From contig QHCD01000079.1 of assembly GCA_003244255.1 (NCBI GenBank), positions 1 through 34,555 of the forward strand: a DNA stretch of 34,555 bases, read 5' to 3'. Of the stretch, positions 8,985 to 16,507 are shown in pieces; the stretch's first letter is position 1; every line of letters starts with the position of its first letter. The notes below the pieces were generated by a model. It made no database searches. It was not told where the DNA came from and saw only the letters and a program-made list of their open reading frames with translations. Source of the DNA: Pseudonocardiales bacterium. Its GTDB lineage: Bacteria; Actinomycetota; Actinomycetes; Mycobacteriales; QHCD01. A program made the position numbers and the translations under genes.

Positions 8985-10243
8985 GTCGGAGCTTCACAGC
9001 GCCGAAGGGCACGTTCGACCTGATTCCCCCGGAGTCGGCGACGTTCCTTCGGGTCCGCGATGCCTTCGCCGCGGGGCCGAAGCTGGCCGGTTACGGCTAC
9101 GTCGAGACGCCGATCTTCGAGGACACCGCGCTGATCCACCGCGGCGTCGGTGAGTCCACCGACATCGTGACCAAGGAGACCTACACCTTCACCGACCGCG
9201 GCGGCCGGTCGCTTACCCTCCGACCGGAGGCGACGGCGTCGGTCGTTCGGGCCGCGCTCGAGCACGGCTTGCACCGGGGCCAGTTGCCGGTGAAGCTCTG
9301 GTACTCGGGATCGTTCTTCCGCTACGAGCGACCCCAGTCCGGGAGGTACCGGCACTTCTCCCAGGTCGGTGCCGAGGCGCTGGGCGCGACCGACGCCAGC
9401 CTGGACGCCGAGCTGGTGTGGCTCGCGGCCGAGGCATACCGGCGACTCGGCCTCGGTGGCTGTCGGCTACTGCTCAACTCACTCGGCGACCCGCAGTGCC
9501 GCCCGGCCTACCGCCAACGACTGCAGGAGTTCCTGCGGGGCCTCGACCTCGACGACGACACCCGCGGCCGGGTCGACATCAACCCATTACGCGTGCTGGA
9601 CGACAAACGAGCCGAGGTGCGCAAGCAGTTGCACGGGGCGCCGCTGCTCGCCGACCACCTGTGCGCGGAGTGTCAGGAGCACTACGACGAAGTGCGCGCG
9701 CTTCTCGCCGACCTCGGTGTGTCCTATGTGGACGACCCCAGGTTGGTGCGTGGTCTGGATTACTACACCCGCACCACGTTCGAGTTTGTGCACGACGGAC
9801 TCGGCGCGCAGTCGGCGGTCGGTGGCGGTGGCCGGTACGACGGGCTCTCCAGCGACATCGGCGGGCCGTCGCTGCCGTCGGTCGGCTGGTCGCTCGGCGT
9901 AGACCGCACCGTGCTCGCCATGCGGGCCGAGGGCATCGCCGTCGACGACGCCCCTCGCTGCGCCGTCTTCGTCGTACCACTCGGCGATGACGCGCACCGG
10001 CGGATGGTGCCGGTGCTGGCAACGTTGCGCACCGCGGGGGTGTCCTCGGACATGGTCTACGGCGGGCGCGGGCTGAAGGGGGCGATGAAGGCGGCCGACC
10101 GGTCCGGCGCCCGCTATGCCGTGATCGTCGGGGAGCGAGATCTTCGGGGCGACGTCGCCCAGCTGAAGGATCTCGCCAGCGGCGAGCAGGTCGCCGTGCC
10201 GCTGGCCGACCTCGTCGACAACCTCCAGGAGAAGCTCACATGA
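8981..10243 (+). CDS. hisS: Histidine--tRNA ligase
   Basis: Class II aminoacyl-tRNA synthetase that charges tRNA-His. The 420-residue product has the N-terminal [13 protein letters not shown], motif 1/2 segments [13 protein letters not shown] and [18 protein letters not shown], the histidine-specific segment [15 protein letters not shown], motif 3 with GWSLGVDRT, and the C-terminal anticodon-binding domain. The length is normal. The GTG start overlaps the hydrolase stop by 4 nt, and its own stop overlaps the aspS ATG by 4 nt (ATGA), so the three genes form one coupled operon. Confidence 0.96.
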   Translation: MSRSFTAPKGTFDLIPPESATFLRVRDAFAAGPKLAGYGYVETPIFEDTALIHRGVGESTDIVTKETYTFTDRGGRSLTLRPEATASVVRAALEHGLHRGQLPVKLWYSGSFFRYERPQSGRYRHFSQVGAEALGATDASLDAELVWLAAEAYRRLGLGGCRLLLNSLGDPQCRPAYRQRLQEFLRGLDLDDDTRGRVDINPLRVLDDKRAEVRKQLHGAPLLADHLCAECQEHYDEVRALLADLGVSYVDDPRLVRGLDYYTRTTFEFVHDGLGAQSAVGGGGRYDGLSSDIGGPSLPSVGWSLGVDRTVLAMRAEGIAVDDAPRCAVFVVPLGDDAHRRMVPVLATLRTAGVSSDMVYGGRGLKGAMKAADRSGARYAVIVGERDLRGDVAQLKDLASGEQVAVPLADLVDNLQEKLT

Positions 10244-12003
10244 TCCGCACGCATACCGCCGGCTCGCTCCGCGCCGAGCAGGTCGGCGAGCAGGTCACCC
10301 TGGCCGGCTGGGTGGCCCGCCGGCGCGACCACGGCGGCGTCGTCTTCGTCGACCTGCGGGACGCGAGCGGAGTCGTGCAGGTGGTCTTCCGCGAGGAGGA
10401 TGCGCACGACCTGCGGGTGGAGTACTGCATCGCCGTCGAAGGCGCCGTGGGCAAGCGACCGGCCGGCAACGAGAACCCGGCCCTGCCTACCGGCGAGATC
10501 GAGGTGACGGCGGCGGTCCTGCGGATCCTGTCGACGTCCGCGCCACTGCCGTTCCCGCTCGATGACCACGTCGAGGTCGGCGAAGAGGCACGGCTGCGCT
10601 ACCGCTATCTGGACCTGCGCCGCACCGGGCCGGCCAGGGCCATGCGGATCCGCTCTGAGCTGAACCACCTCGCCCGCAACTTCCTGCACGAGCGCGACTT
10701 CGTCGAGATCGAGACACCGACGCTGACCCGCTCGACACCCGAGGGCGCGCGCGACTTCCTGGTGCCCGCGCGGCTGCGGCCCGGCTCCTGGTACGCGCTG
10801 CCGCAGTCGCCGCAGATCTTCAAGCAGCTGCTGATGGTCGCGGGGATGGAGCGCTACTTCCAGATCGCGCGCTGCTACCGCGACGAGGACTTCCGCGCCG
10901 ACCGGCAGCCCGAGTTCACCCAGCTGGACATCGAGATGTCCTTCGTCACCGAGGACGACGTCATCGAACTCTCCGAGGCGCTGGTCGCGCGGGTGTGGAT
11001 GGAGCTCGCGGGCCATCAGGTGACCCGGCCGTTCCGGCGCATCCCCTACCCGGAGTCGATGGCGCGCTACGGCACCGACAAGCCGGACCTGCGGTTCGGT
11101 TGCGAGCTGGTCGATCTCACCGGCTACTTCACCGACACGCCGTTCCGGGTCTTCCGGGCCGCCTATGTCGGCGCCGTCGTCCAACCCGGCGGAGCGTCGC
11201 AACCGCGCCGAACCCTGGATGGCTGGCAGGACTTCGCACGGCAGCGCGGCGGCAAGGGGCTGGCCTTCGTCCTCGTCGGTGACGACGGCGAGCTCGGCGG
11301 GCCGGTCGCGAAGAACCTCTCCGACGCCGAACGCTCCGGCCTGCTCGCGGCCACCGGCGCGGAGCCCGGTGACGCGATCTTCTTTGCCGCCGGCGAACCC
11401 GCCGACGCGCGTCCACTTCTCGGCGCGGTCCGGCTGGAGATCGGGCGTCGCGGCGGGCTCATCGACGAGAGCCAGTGGGCATTCTGCTGGGTCAACGACG
11501 CGCCGCTCTTCGAGCGGACCGACCGCACCGACGACGTCGCCGTCGGTTCGGGGCGGTGGACCGCGGTGCACCACGCCTTCACCTCGCCGAATTCGGACTG
11601 GATCGACCGCTTCGAGGACGATCCCGAACACGCGCTGGCCGACGCCTATGACCTGGTCTGCAACGGGAACGAGATCGGCGGGGGCTCGATCCGTATCCAT
11701 CAGGCCGAGGTGCAGCGCCGCGTCTTCGCGATGATGGGACTGGACGCCGAGCAGGCGCAGCAGAAGTTCGGCTTCCTGATCGATGCGTTCGCATACGGCC
11801 CGCCGCCGCACGGCGGGATCGCGATGGGCTGGGACCGCTGGGCGGCGCTGCTGGCCGGCGTCGAGTCGATCCGCGAGGTGGTGGCCTTCCCGAAGTCCGG
11901 CGGGGGCTTCGACCCGCTGACCGGCGCGCCGGCACCGATCACGCCGGAGCAACGCAAGGAGGCCGGCGTCGACGCCAGGCCAAAGGCCGATCCCCCCGGC
12001 TGA
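10240..12003 (+). CDS. aspS: Aspartate--tRNA ligase (bacterial type)
   Basis: Class IIb synthetase for tRNA-Asp. The 587-residue product has the N-terminal OB-fold ([24 protein letters not shown]), the catalytic core with RYRYLDLRR, and motif 2 [19 protein letters not shown]. The bacterial GAD insertion lies between about 290 and 415, and motif 3 is [15 protein letters not shown]. Length and order are those of bacterial AspRS. Whether it is discriminating or also charges tRNA-Asn cannot be told here; that depends on whether the genome encodes AsnRS and GatCAB. It is the last gene of the hydrolase-hisS-aspS operon. Confidence 0.96.
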   Translation: MIRTHTAGSLRAEQVGEQVTLAGWVARRRDHGGVVFVDLRDASGVVQVVFREEDAHDLRVEYCIAVEGAVGKRPAGNENPALPTGEIEVTAAVLRILSTSAPLPFPLDDHVEVGEEARLRYRYLDLRRTGPARAMRIRSELNHLARNFLHERDFVEIETPTLTRSTPEGARDFLVPARLRPGSWYALPQSPQIFKQLLMVAGMERYFQIARCYRDEDFRADRQPEFTQLDIEMSFVTEDDVIELSEALVARVWMELAGHQVTRPFRRIPYPESMARYGTDKPDLRFGCELVDLTGYFTDTPFRVFRAAYVGAVVQPGGASQPRRTLDGWQDFARQRGGKGLAFVLVGDDGELGGPVAKNLSDAERSGLLAATGAEPGDAIFFAAGEPADARPLLGAVRLEIGRRGGLIDESQWAFCWVNDAPLFERTDRTDDVAVGSGRWTAVHHAFTSPNSDWIDRFEDDPEHALADAYDLVCNGNEIGGGSIRIHQAEVQRRVFAMMGLDAEQAQQKFGFLIDAFAYGPPPHGGIAMGWDRWAALLAGVESIREVVAFPKSGGGFDPLTGAPAPITPEQRKEAGVDARPKADPPG

Positions 12004-12102
12004 GCGCCGCCCGGTTACCGGACGGGCTGGTGCTTAGCAGCGCAGCGCCGGCGTCGCGCAGCGCGATTGGCTCGGGACACACGCTGAGGCGGGGTCGCCT
12101 GA

Positions 12103-12108
12103 GAGACT
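12103..12108 (+). promoter_or_regulatory. Possible -10 of a leaderless DUF389 transcript
   Basis: GAGACT differs by one base from a TANNNT -10 (TAGACT upstream of rel) and lies 7 nt before GTG 12116, with no Shine-Dalgarno sequence. The geometry matches other proposed leaderless starts in this window. Confidence 0.3.
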
Positions 12109-12115
12109 CGCGGGC

Positions 12116-13057
12116 GTGCTGCACCTGCGGGTCATCTCGCCCGACGACCTCACCCCGCAAGTGGAATCGGTGCTGCATGCAGAGCGGGGGGTCGCGAACG
12201 TGGTCGTGTTGCGCGCAGTCGCGCAGGCGCCAGCGGGCGACCTGGTCCTCGCCGACGTCGCCCGAGAGGCGGCGAACGGCATCATCGGCCGGCTCATGGA
12301 TCTCGGCGTGCCCGACCGCGGTGCGATTGCGCTGCAGCCCGTCGACACCATGCTCTCCGCGGCCGCCGATCGGGCCGAGCACGAGGCGCCGGGCCACGGC
12401 CAGGACGCCGTCGTCTGGGAGCAGGTCGAGGAGACGACCAGCGAGGAGTCGACGCTGTCCTGGTCCTACCTCGCGTTCCTGACCATCGCGACGCTGATCG
12501 CCGGCGTCGGCGTCCTGCTGGACGAACCGATTCTCATCGTCGGCGCCATGGTCGTCGGGCCGGAGTTCGGTCCGCTGGCCGGCCTGTGTGTCGCCGTCGT
12601 CCAACGTCGCTACGACGTGATGCGCCGCTCGCTCAAGGCACTGCTGATCGGCTTTCCCGTCGCCATCGGAATCTGCGGGCTGGTCACACTGCTCGCACGT
12701 GCGACCGGTTTCGTCACCGTGCAGATGATTGACCGCAGCCGGCCGTTCACGGCGTTCATCTCACATCCGGACAAGTTCTCGTTCGTCGTCGCCGTGCTGG
12801 CCGGAGCGGCCGGCGTGCTGTCGCTGACCTCGGCCAAGTCCAGTGCGCTGATCGGCGTCACGATCTCGGTGACGACCGTGCCGGCGGCGGGCAACGCGGC
12901 CGTTGCCCTGGCGTTGGACAACCCCGGCGGCGCGGGTGGCTCAGCGCTGCAGCTCTCGATCAACCTGGCCGGCATCGTGCTCGCCGGCACGCTGACGCTG
13001 CTGGTGCAGAAGGCCGCCTGGCGCCGGACCGACACCGATTCCGGCCGGTACAGCTGA
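12116..13057 (+). CDS. DUF389 domain multipass membrane protein
   Basis: The 313-residue protein has a soluble N-terminal part (about 1-110). Five to six hydrophobic segments follow, starting at LSWSYLAFLTIATLIAGVGVLL (about 117) and including PILIVGAMVVGPEFGPLAGL, the glycine/proline-rich signature I associate with DUF389. Function is unknown; transport has been suggested for the family but is not shown. GTG 12116 is chosen because it begins the conserved LHLRVISPDDL segment and has a -10-like sequence 7 nt before it. It stands alone between aspS and a hairpin shared with the convergent reductase gene. Confidence 0.85.
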   Translation: MLHLRVISPDDLTPQVESVLHAERGVANVVVLRAVAQAPAGDLVLADVAREAANGIIGRLMDLGVPDRGAIALQPVDTMLSAAADRAEHEAPGHGQDAVVWEQVEETTSEESTLSWSYLAFLTIATLIAGVGVLLDEPILIVGAMVVGPEFGPLAGLCVAVVQRRYDVMRRSLKALLIGFPVAIGICGLVTLLARATGFVTVQMIDRSRPFTAFISHPDKFSFVVAVLAGAAGVLSLTSAKSSALIGVTISVTTVPAAGNAAVALALDNPGGAGGSALQLSINLAGIVLAGTLTLLVQKAAWRRTDTDSGRYS

Positions 13058-13113
13058 CACGGCCCGCCGCGGAGGCTTGGGCCATGGGACCGGCTGCCGA
13101 GTCCACCCCCGAT

Positions 13114-13175
13114 GTTGATCATGCACTTCCGGGACGGAAAAACGGCGTGTCGCGTCCCGAAAGCGCATGATCAAC
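13114..13175. repeat. 62-bp foldback sequence, possible bidirectional terminator
   Basis: GTTGATCATGC (13114-13124) pairs perfectly with GCATGATCAAC (13165-13175). Inside it CGGGACG (13130-13136) pairs with CGTCCCG (13153-13159), with partial pairing between the arms, around a 16-nt loop starting GAAAAACGG. It lies between two convergent genes (DUF389 and the reductase), so it may end transcription from both sides. Its regular build also fits a small mobile palindromic repeat. Confidence 0.75.
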
Positions 13176-13199
13176 ACGTGCGGGGAGGGGAACCGGCGG

Positions 13200-14063
13200 C
13201 TAGGCGGCGTCGAGCGTAGCGATCTCGCCGTCGGTCAGGGTCAGGTCGGCGGCGAGCGCCGAGTCGCGGATCGTCTCCGGCCGGGACGAGCCGGGAATCG
13301 GGATCACCACCGGCGCCTGCGCGAGCTCCCACGCCAGCGCCACCTGGTGCGGGCTGATGCCGCGCACGTCGGCCGCCTGCTGGAACGCCCGGGCTGTGGT
13401 CCCCAGATCCGGCGCGGTCCGGATCCCGCCCAGCGGGCTCCACGGCAGGAACGTGAGACCGAGTTCCGCGCTCCGGCGGAGCTCCGGCAGCGACGACCGG
13501 AACGACGGCGAGAACTGGTTCTGCACGCTCACCAGTGCGCCGCCGAGGATGCCGTGGGCGGTGTCGATCTGCGCGAGGCTGGCGTTGGAGATACCGGCGA
13601 ATCGGATCTTGCCGGCGTCGTACAGCTCCTTCAGCGCACCGACCGAGTCGGCGTAGGGAACTTCGGGGTCCGGCCGGTGGAACTGGTAGAGCCCGAGCGC
13701 CTCGACGCCGAGGCGCCGCAGGCTCTCCTCGCATGCCTGTTTCAAGTAGTCCGGGCTGCCGTGCACGGTCCAGGATCCGTCGCCGGGCCGGCGGTGGCCG
13801 CCCTTGGTCGCGATCAGCACCGACGACGTGTCGCCGCCGTAGGACGCCAACGCCTCGGCCACCAGGGTCTCGCCGTGTCCGTGCTCCTCGCCGCCGAGAG
13901 AGTAGGCATCGGCGGTGTCGATAAGGGTGACTCCGGCCTCCAGCGCCGCATGGATGGTGGCGATGCTGCGGTCGCGGTCGTCTGGCCGGCCCTCGATCGA
14001 CAACGGCATCTCGCCGAGACCGATGGCGCTGACCCGCATGTCGCCGATACGACGGTGCTGCAT
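13200..14063 (-). CDS. Aldo/keto reductase
   Basis: NADPH-dependent oxidoreductase of the AKR superfamily; the substrate is unknown. The 287-residue product starts MQHRRIGDMRVSAIGLGEM. It has the catalytic tetrad D49 and Y54 (IDTADAY), K87 (IATKGG) and H129 (LYQFHRPDP), and the C-terminal cofactor segment PIPGSSRPETIRDSALA. ATG at 14063 is preferred over longer options because AGGAGAGG stands at good spacing and conserved residues begin there. It is transcribed divergently from rarA, across 141 bp. Confidence 0.9.
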   Translation of the reverse strand: MQHRRIGDMRVSAIGLGEMPLSIEGRPDDRDRSIATIHAALEAGVTLIDTADAYSLGGEEHGHGETLVAEALASYGGDTSSVLIATKGGHRRPGDGSWTVHGSPDYLKQACEESLRRLGVEALGLYQFHRPDPEVPYADSVGALKELYDAGKIRFAGISNASLAQIDTAHGILGGALVSVQNQFSPSFRSSLPELRRSAELGLTFLPWSPLGGIRTAPDLGTTARAFQQAADVRGISPHQVALAWELAQAPVVIPIPGSSRPETIRDSALAADLTLTDGEIATLDAA

Positions 14064-14190
14064 CCGTCTGCCTCTCCTGCGCGTCTGTCGAGCGATTGAT
14101 TCGAGCTCCTGCGGGCGCAACGTACTGCCACTGCGCCGGCATTCCGCAGGTCGCCCTGCCGGCGGGCGCGGCCCGGTCCCGTGTCACGGG

Positions 14191-14196
14191 TAGCCT
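14191..14196 (+). promoter_or_regulatory. -10-like hexamer of a likely leaderless rarA transcript
   Basis: TAGCCT fits TANNNT and lies 8 nt before GTG 14205. There is no Shine-Dalgarno sequence before that codon. The rest of the divergent region 14064-14190 shows nothing I can name. Confidence 0.45.
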
Positions 14197-14204
14197 CGCT
14201 GGGC

Positions 14205-15560
14205 GTGGCCGCCAGCAGGGAAACCGACCTGTTCGACGCCGCGGCCGGCGACGCCCTGGCCGCGCAGGCACCGCTGGCCGTGCGGATGCGCCCGGACTCG
14301 CTCGAGGAGGTGGTCGGTCAGGCGCACCTGCTGGTTGCGGGAAGTCCGTTGCGCCGGCTGGTTGACGCCGCCGGGGGCATGGCGGCACCGATCTCGGTGA
14401 TCTTGTGGGGCCCGGCCGGTACAGGAAAGACGACGATCGCGCACGTCGTCTCCCGCGCCACCGGCCGCCGCTTCGTTGCGCTCTCCGCGGTGTCGGCCGG
14501 GGTGAAGGACGTCCGCTCGGTCATCGACTCCGCGCGCCGCGAGCTCGGCTTCAGCGGCACGCCGACGGTGCTGTTCATCGACGAGGTGCACCGGTTCTCC
14601 CGCACGCAGCAGGATTCGTTGCTCGGCGCCGTCGAGGACCGCGTCGTCACGCTGGTTGCAGCGACCACCGAGAACCCGTTCTTCTCCATCGTGAGCCCGC
14701 TGCTGTCGCGGTCGCTGCTGCTCACCCTCGAGCCGCTGACCGACGCCGACGTCGAGGCGCTCGTGCACCGCGCGCTCGCCGACCCCCGCGGCTACGCCGG
14801 GGAACTGTCGATCGACGACGACGCGCTCGCGCACACGGTGCGGCTGGCCGGCGGCGACGCCCGCCGGGCGCTCACCGCGCTGGAGGCCGCGGCAGGCGCC
14901 GTCCTGACCCGGGCTGGATCGGTGATCGACCTGCCGACGCTGGAATCAGCCGTCGACAAGGCGGCCGTGCACTACGACCGCGCGGGCGACCAGCACTACG
15001 ACGTCGCGAGCGCGCTGATCAAATCGGTGCGGGGGTCCGACGTCGACGCCGCCCTGCACTACCTGGCACGGATGATCGAGGCGGGCGAGGATCCACGGTT
15101 CATCGCCCGCCGGCTGGTGATCCTCGCCAGCGAGGACATCGGCATGGCCGACCCGACGGCGCTGCCGCTCGCCATGGCCGCCGCTGACGCGGTCGCGATG
15201 ATCGGGCTGCCGGAGGGGCGGATCAGCCTCGCGCAGGCCGTGATCCACCTGGCAACCGCGCCGAAGTCGAACGCCGTGATCACGGCGATCGACGATGCGC
15301 TCGGCGACATTCGCGCCGGGCGGTCCGGTCCGGTGCCCGCTGGACTGCGGGATGCGCACTACGCCGGAGCCCAGCGCCTGGAGCATGGCGCTGGCTACCG
15401 CTACGCCCACGCCGACGCCGCCGGCGTCGTGCCGCAGCAGTATCCACCGGACGTGCTGGTCGGACGGGACTACTACCGGCCCGGCGCCCACGGCGCCGAG
15501 CAGGAACTGGTCGATCGAGTCGCCCGACTCCGCCGGATCGTGCGCGACGACTCCGGCTAA
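14205..15560 (+). CDS. rarA: Replication-associated recombination ATPase RarA (MgsA)
   Basis: AAA+ ATPase related to clamp loaders that acts at stalled replication forks. From GTG 14205 the product is 451 residues. It has [21 protein letters not shown], Walker [10 protein letters not shown], Walker [11 protein letters not shown], sensor 1 [12 protein letters not shown], and the RarA C-terminal domain with [26 protein letters not shown] and the conserved YRYAHAD. An earlier in-frame GTG (14181) would add eight residues, but the -10-like TAGCCT lies between the two starts, so 14205 is favoured. The actinobacterial rarA is normally followed by the DUF948-alaS block, which here lies 12 kb downstream. 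Confidence 0.95.
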   Translation: MAASRETDLFDAAAGDALAAQAPLAVRMRPDSLEEVVGQAHLLVAGSPLRRLVDAAGGMAAPISVILWGPAGTGKTTIAHVVSRATGRRFVALSAVSAGVKDVRSVIDSARRELGFSGTPTVLFIDEVHRFSRTQQDSLLGAVEDRVVTLVAATTENPFFSIVSPLLSRSLLLTLEPLTDADVEALVHRALADPRGYAGELSIDDDALAHTVRLAGGDARRALTALEAAAGAVLTRAGSVIDLPTLESAVDKAAVHYDRAGDQHYDVASALIKSVRGSDVDAALHYLARMIEAGEDPRFIARRLVILASEDIGMADPTALPLAMAAADAVAMIGLPEGRISLAQAVIHLATAPKSNAVITAIDDALGDIRAGRSGPVPAGLRDAHYAGAQRLEHGAGYRYAHADAAGVVPQQYPPDVLVGRDYYRPGAHGAEQELVDRVARLRRIVRDDSG

Positions 15561-15656
15561 GACGCGCCGTCCCGCCGCCTGACGGCGCCGCGCTGCCGCC
15601 GGCCAGCGACACATTCGGGCCTGCGGTGACGCAGTGTAGTCGAACGGCTGCGGTGT

Positions 15657-15683
15657 GGTGACTACAGAGAGTAGTAGTTCACC
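15657..15683. promoter_or_regulatory. Candidate BldD-type operator
   Basis: GGTGA, 17 nt of spacer, then TCACC resembles the AGTGA-n-TCACC half-sites described for Streptomyces BldD targets. It lies 258 bp before the start of the BldD-like gene. Autoregulation is inferred only from this likeness. Confidence 0.3.
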
Positions 15684-15741
15684 CCTTCGTGTTTACCGAA
15701 AGGGATGACAACCGGGGCCGCGATTACCTACAGTCGTAACT

Positions 15742-15832
15742 GCCGGCGGGGGATGCCTGTCCGGCGTACCGGGGGGACTGCGGCACCACACAGTGTAACC
15801 GCCGGCCGGACAGGGGGACCCGGCCGGCGGTT
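15742..15832. ncRNA. Three consecutive hairpins with G-run (or C-run) loops
   Basis: GCCGG/CCGGC (15742-15746, 15761-15765) is followed at once by GTACC/GGCAC (15766-15770, 15782-15786). The perfect 13-bp pair AACCGCCGGCCGG/CCGGCCGGCGGTT comes last (15797-15809, 15820-15832). Each loop holds five or six G followed by A and a pyrimidine; on the minus strand the loops are C runs. That recalls the general build of the actinobacterial 6C RNA (hairpins with C-rich loops), but I cannot confirm membership. The last hairpin could also be a terminator, though its T tract is weak. Confidence 0.35.
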
Positions 15833-15869
15833 GCTTGTGTACGGCCCGCACCGATAACGGAGAAGCATC

Positions 15870-15944
15870 ATGCCCGCTAGGTCATATCCCAGACAGACCA
15901 CTAGGGACCTCGTCGTGCCGGCGGCGAGCGGGCTGCACCCGTGA
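15870..15944 (+). CDS. Possible 24-residue leader peptide upstream of the BldD-like gene
   Basis: ATG 15870 has GGAGAAG just before it (15859-15865) and opens 24 codons (MPARSYPRQTTRDLV...SGLHP). The stop TGA overlaps the GTG of the BldD-like gene as GTGA. The regulator has only a weak site of its own, so translation of this short frame could deliver ribosomes to it. Part of the frame is made from the mobile-looking 28-bp repeat, so it may be young. Low GC bias evidence is available for so short a frame; chance cannot be excluded. Confidence 0.35.
   Translation: MPARSYPRQTTRDLVVPAASGLHP
15877..15904. repeat. 28-bp CTAG-flanked repeat, solo copy
   Basis: The core GTCATATCCCAGACAGACCA has CTAG on each side. 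The reverse complement matches the left end of the foldback element at 32671 with very few differences, and its right half matches the other end of that element. It looks like one end of the same family left alone or a short derivative. Confidence 0.75.
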
Positions 15945-16450
15945 GCGACGCAAGCCTGCTCCGAATCCTCGGCGAGCGGTTGCGCCGGGCTCGGGAATCC
16001 CGCGGCTGGTCCCTCGGCGACGTCGAGAGCCGGTCGCACGGTCGGTTCAAGGCCGGCATCGTCGGCTGCTACGAGCGTGGTGACCGTACGGTGTCGGTGC
16101 CCCGGCTGGTCGAGATCGCAGAGCTGTATGACATCCCGGCATCGACGCTGCTCGACGGCACACCGCGTGCCGCTGGCCCGGCGCCGCTGCTGGTGGTCGA
16201 TCTTGCCGCACTCGGGTCGGCGCCGGTCTCCGATCGCGCGGCAATGGTGCTCGGCAACTACGTTGCCGCCATCCGCAATGATCGACGCGGCCGGGCCACC
16301 GACCGGATCGTGCTGCGGACTGAGGACCTGCGGGCCATGTCGGCCGTACTGGGCGCCGATCGGATGGGCCTGGTCCGCCGCTGGCGCGATCTCGGGCTGC
16401 TGATCGAGGACACGGTGGCACCCGAGCAGCAGCGCGGCGTCCGGCGTTAG
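15941..16450 (+). CDS. BldD-family HTH transcriptional regulator
   Basis: The 169-residue protein resembles Streptomyces BldD, a c-di-GMP-controlled repressor of development, over its whole length. The XRE-type helix-turn-helix (about 9-66) includes the hallmark GRFKAGIVGCYERGDRTVSVPRL (34-56; BldD has a very similar segment). The C-terminal domain has LVVDLAAL and VLRTEDLRAM. The c-di-GMP signature of BldD is RXD-X8-RXXD. Here RTED (126-129) is kept, but the residues eight positions before it are RRG, and the only RXD is RND (112-114), 11 residues away. Ligand binding may be altered. Canonical bldD lies beside nusB in Streptomyces, so this may be a paralogue. It overlaps a short leader frame and precedes the ligase gene. 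Confidence 0.8.
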   Translation: MSDASLLRILGERLRRARESRGWSLGDVESRSHGRFKAGIVGCYERGDRTVSVPRLVEIAELYDIPASTLLDGTPRAAGPAPLLVVDLAALGSAPVSDRAAMVLGNYVAAIRNDRRGRATDRIVLRTEDLRAMSAVLGADRMGLVRRWRDLGLLIEDTVAPEQQRGVRR

Positions 16451-16490
16451 GCTGCGCCCCACGAATCCCCGCCGCGCCACGCGGCGCGGC
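16448..16490 (+). promoter_or_regulatory. Promoter-like and hairpin leader of the ligase gene
   Basis: TAGGCT (16448-16453), which includes the stop codon of the BldD-like gene, is a -10-like hexamer. Downstream GCCGCGCC (16471-16478) pairs perfectly with GGCGCGGC (16483-16490) around ACGC, just before the GGGGGAGG ribosome-binding site. The hairpin could end the upstream message or shape access to the ligase start. Confidence 0.45.
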
Positions 16491-16507
16491 AGCCGGGGGA
16501 GGCACCG

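Larger units (their letters stand above)
15561..15869. other. Hairpin-rich intergenic region upstream of the BldD-like gene
   Basis: No convincing protein gene lies between rarA and the BldD-like gene. The region holds TGTAGTC...GACTACA (15635-15667) and a GGTGA...TCACC palindrome. A bulged hairpin CCCTTCG...CGAAAGGG lies at about 15683-15704, and three hairpins in a row fill 15742-15832. The density of structure suggests a 5' leader, an operator region or a small RNA. It does not match any riboswitch I can recognise with confidence. Confidence 0.6.

Noticed and set aside
15625..15840. Possible c-di-AMP (ydaO-type) riboswitch before the BldD-like gene
   Set aside because: Some pieces such as runs of G followed by GA and GATGACAACCGGGG caught the eye, but the order of conserved blocks does not fit the aptamer as I know it.
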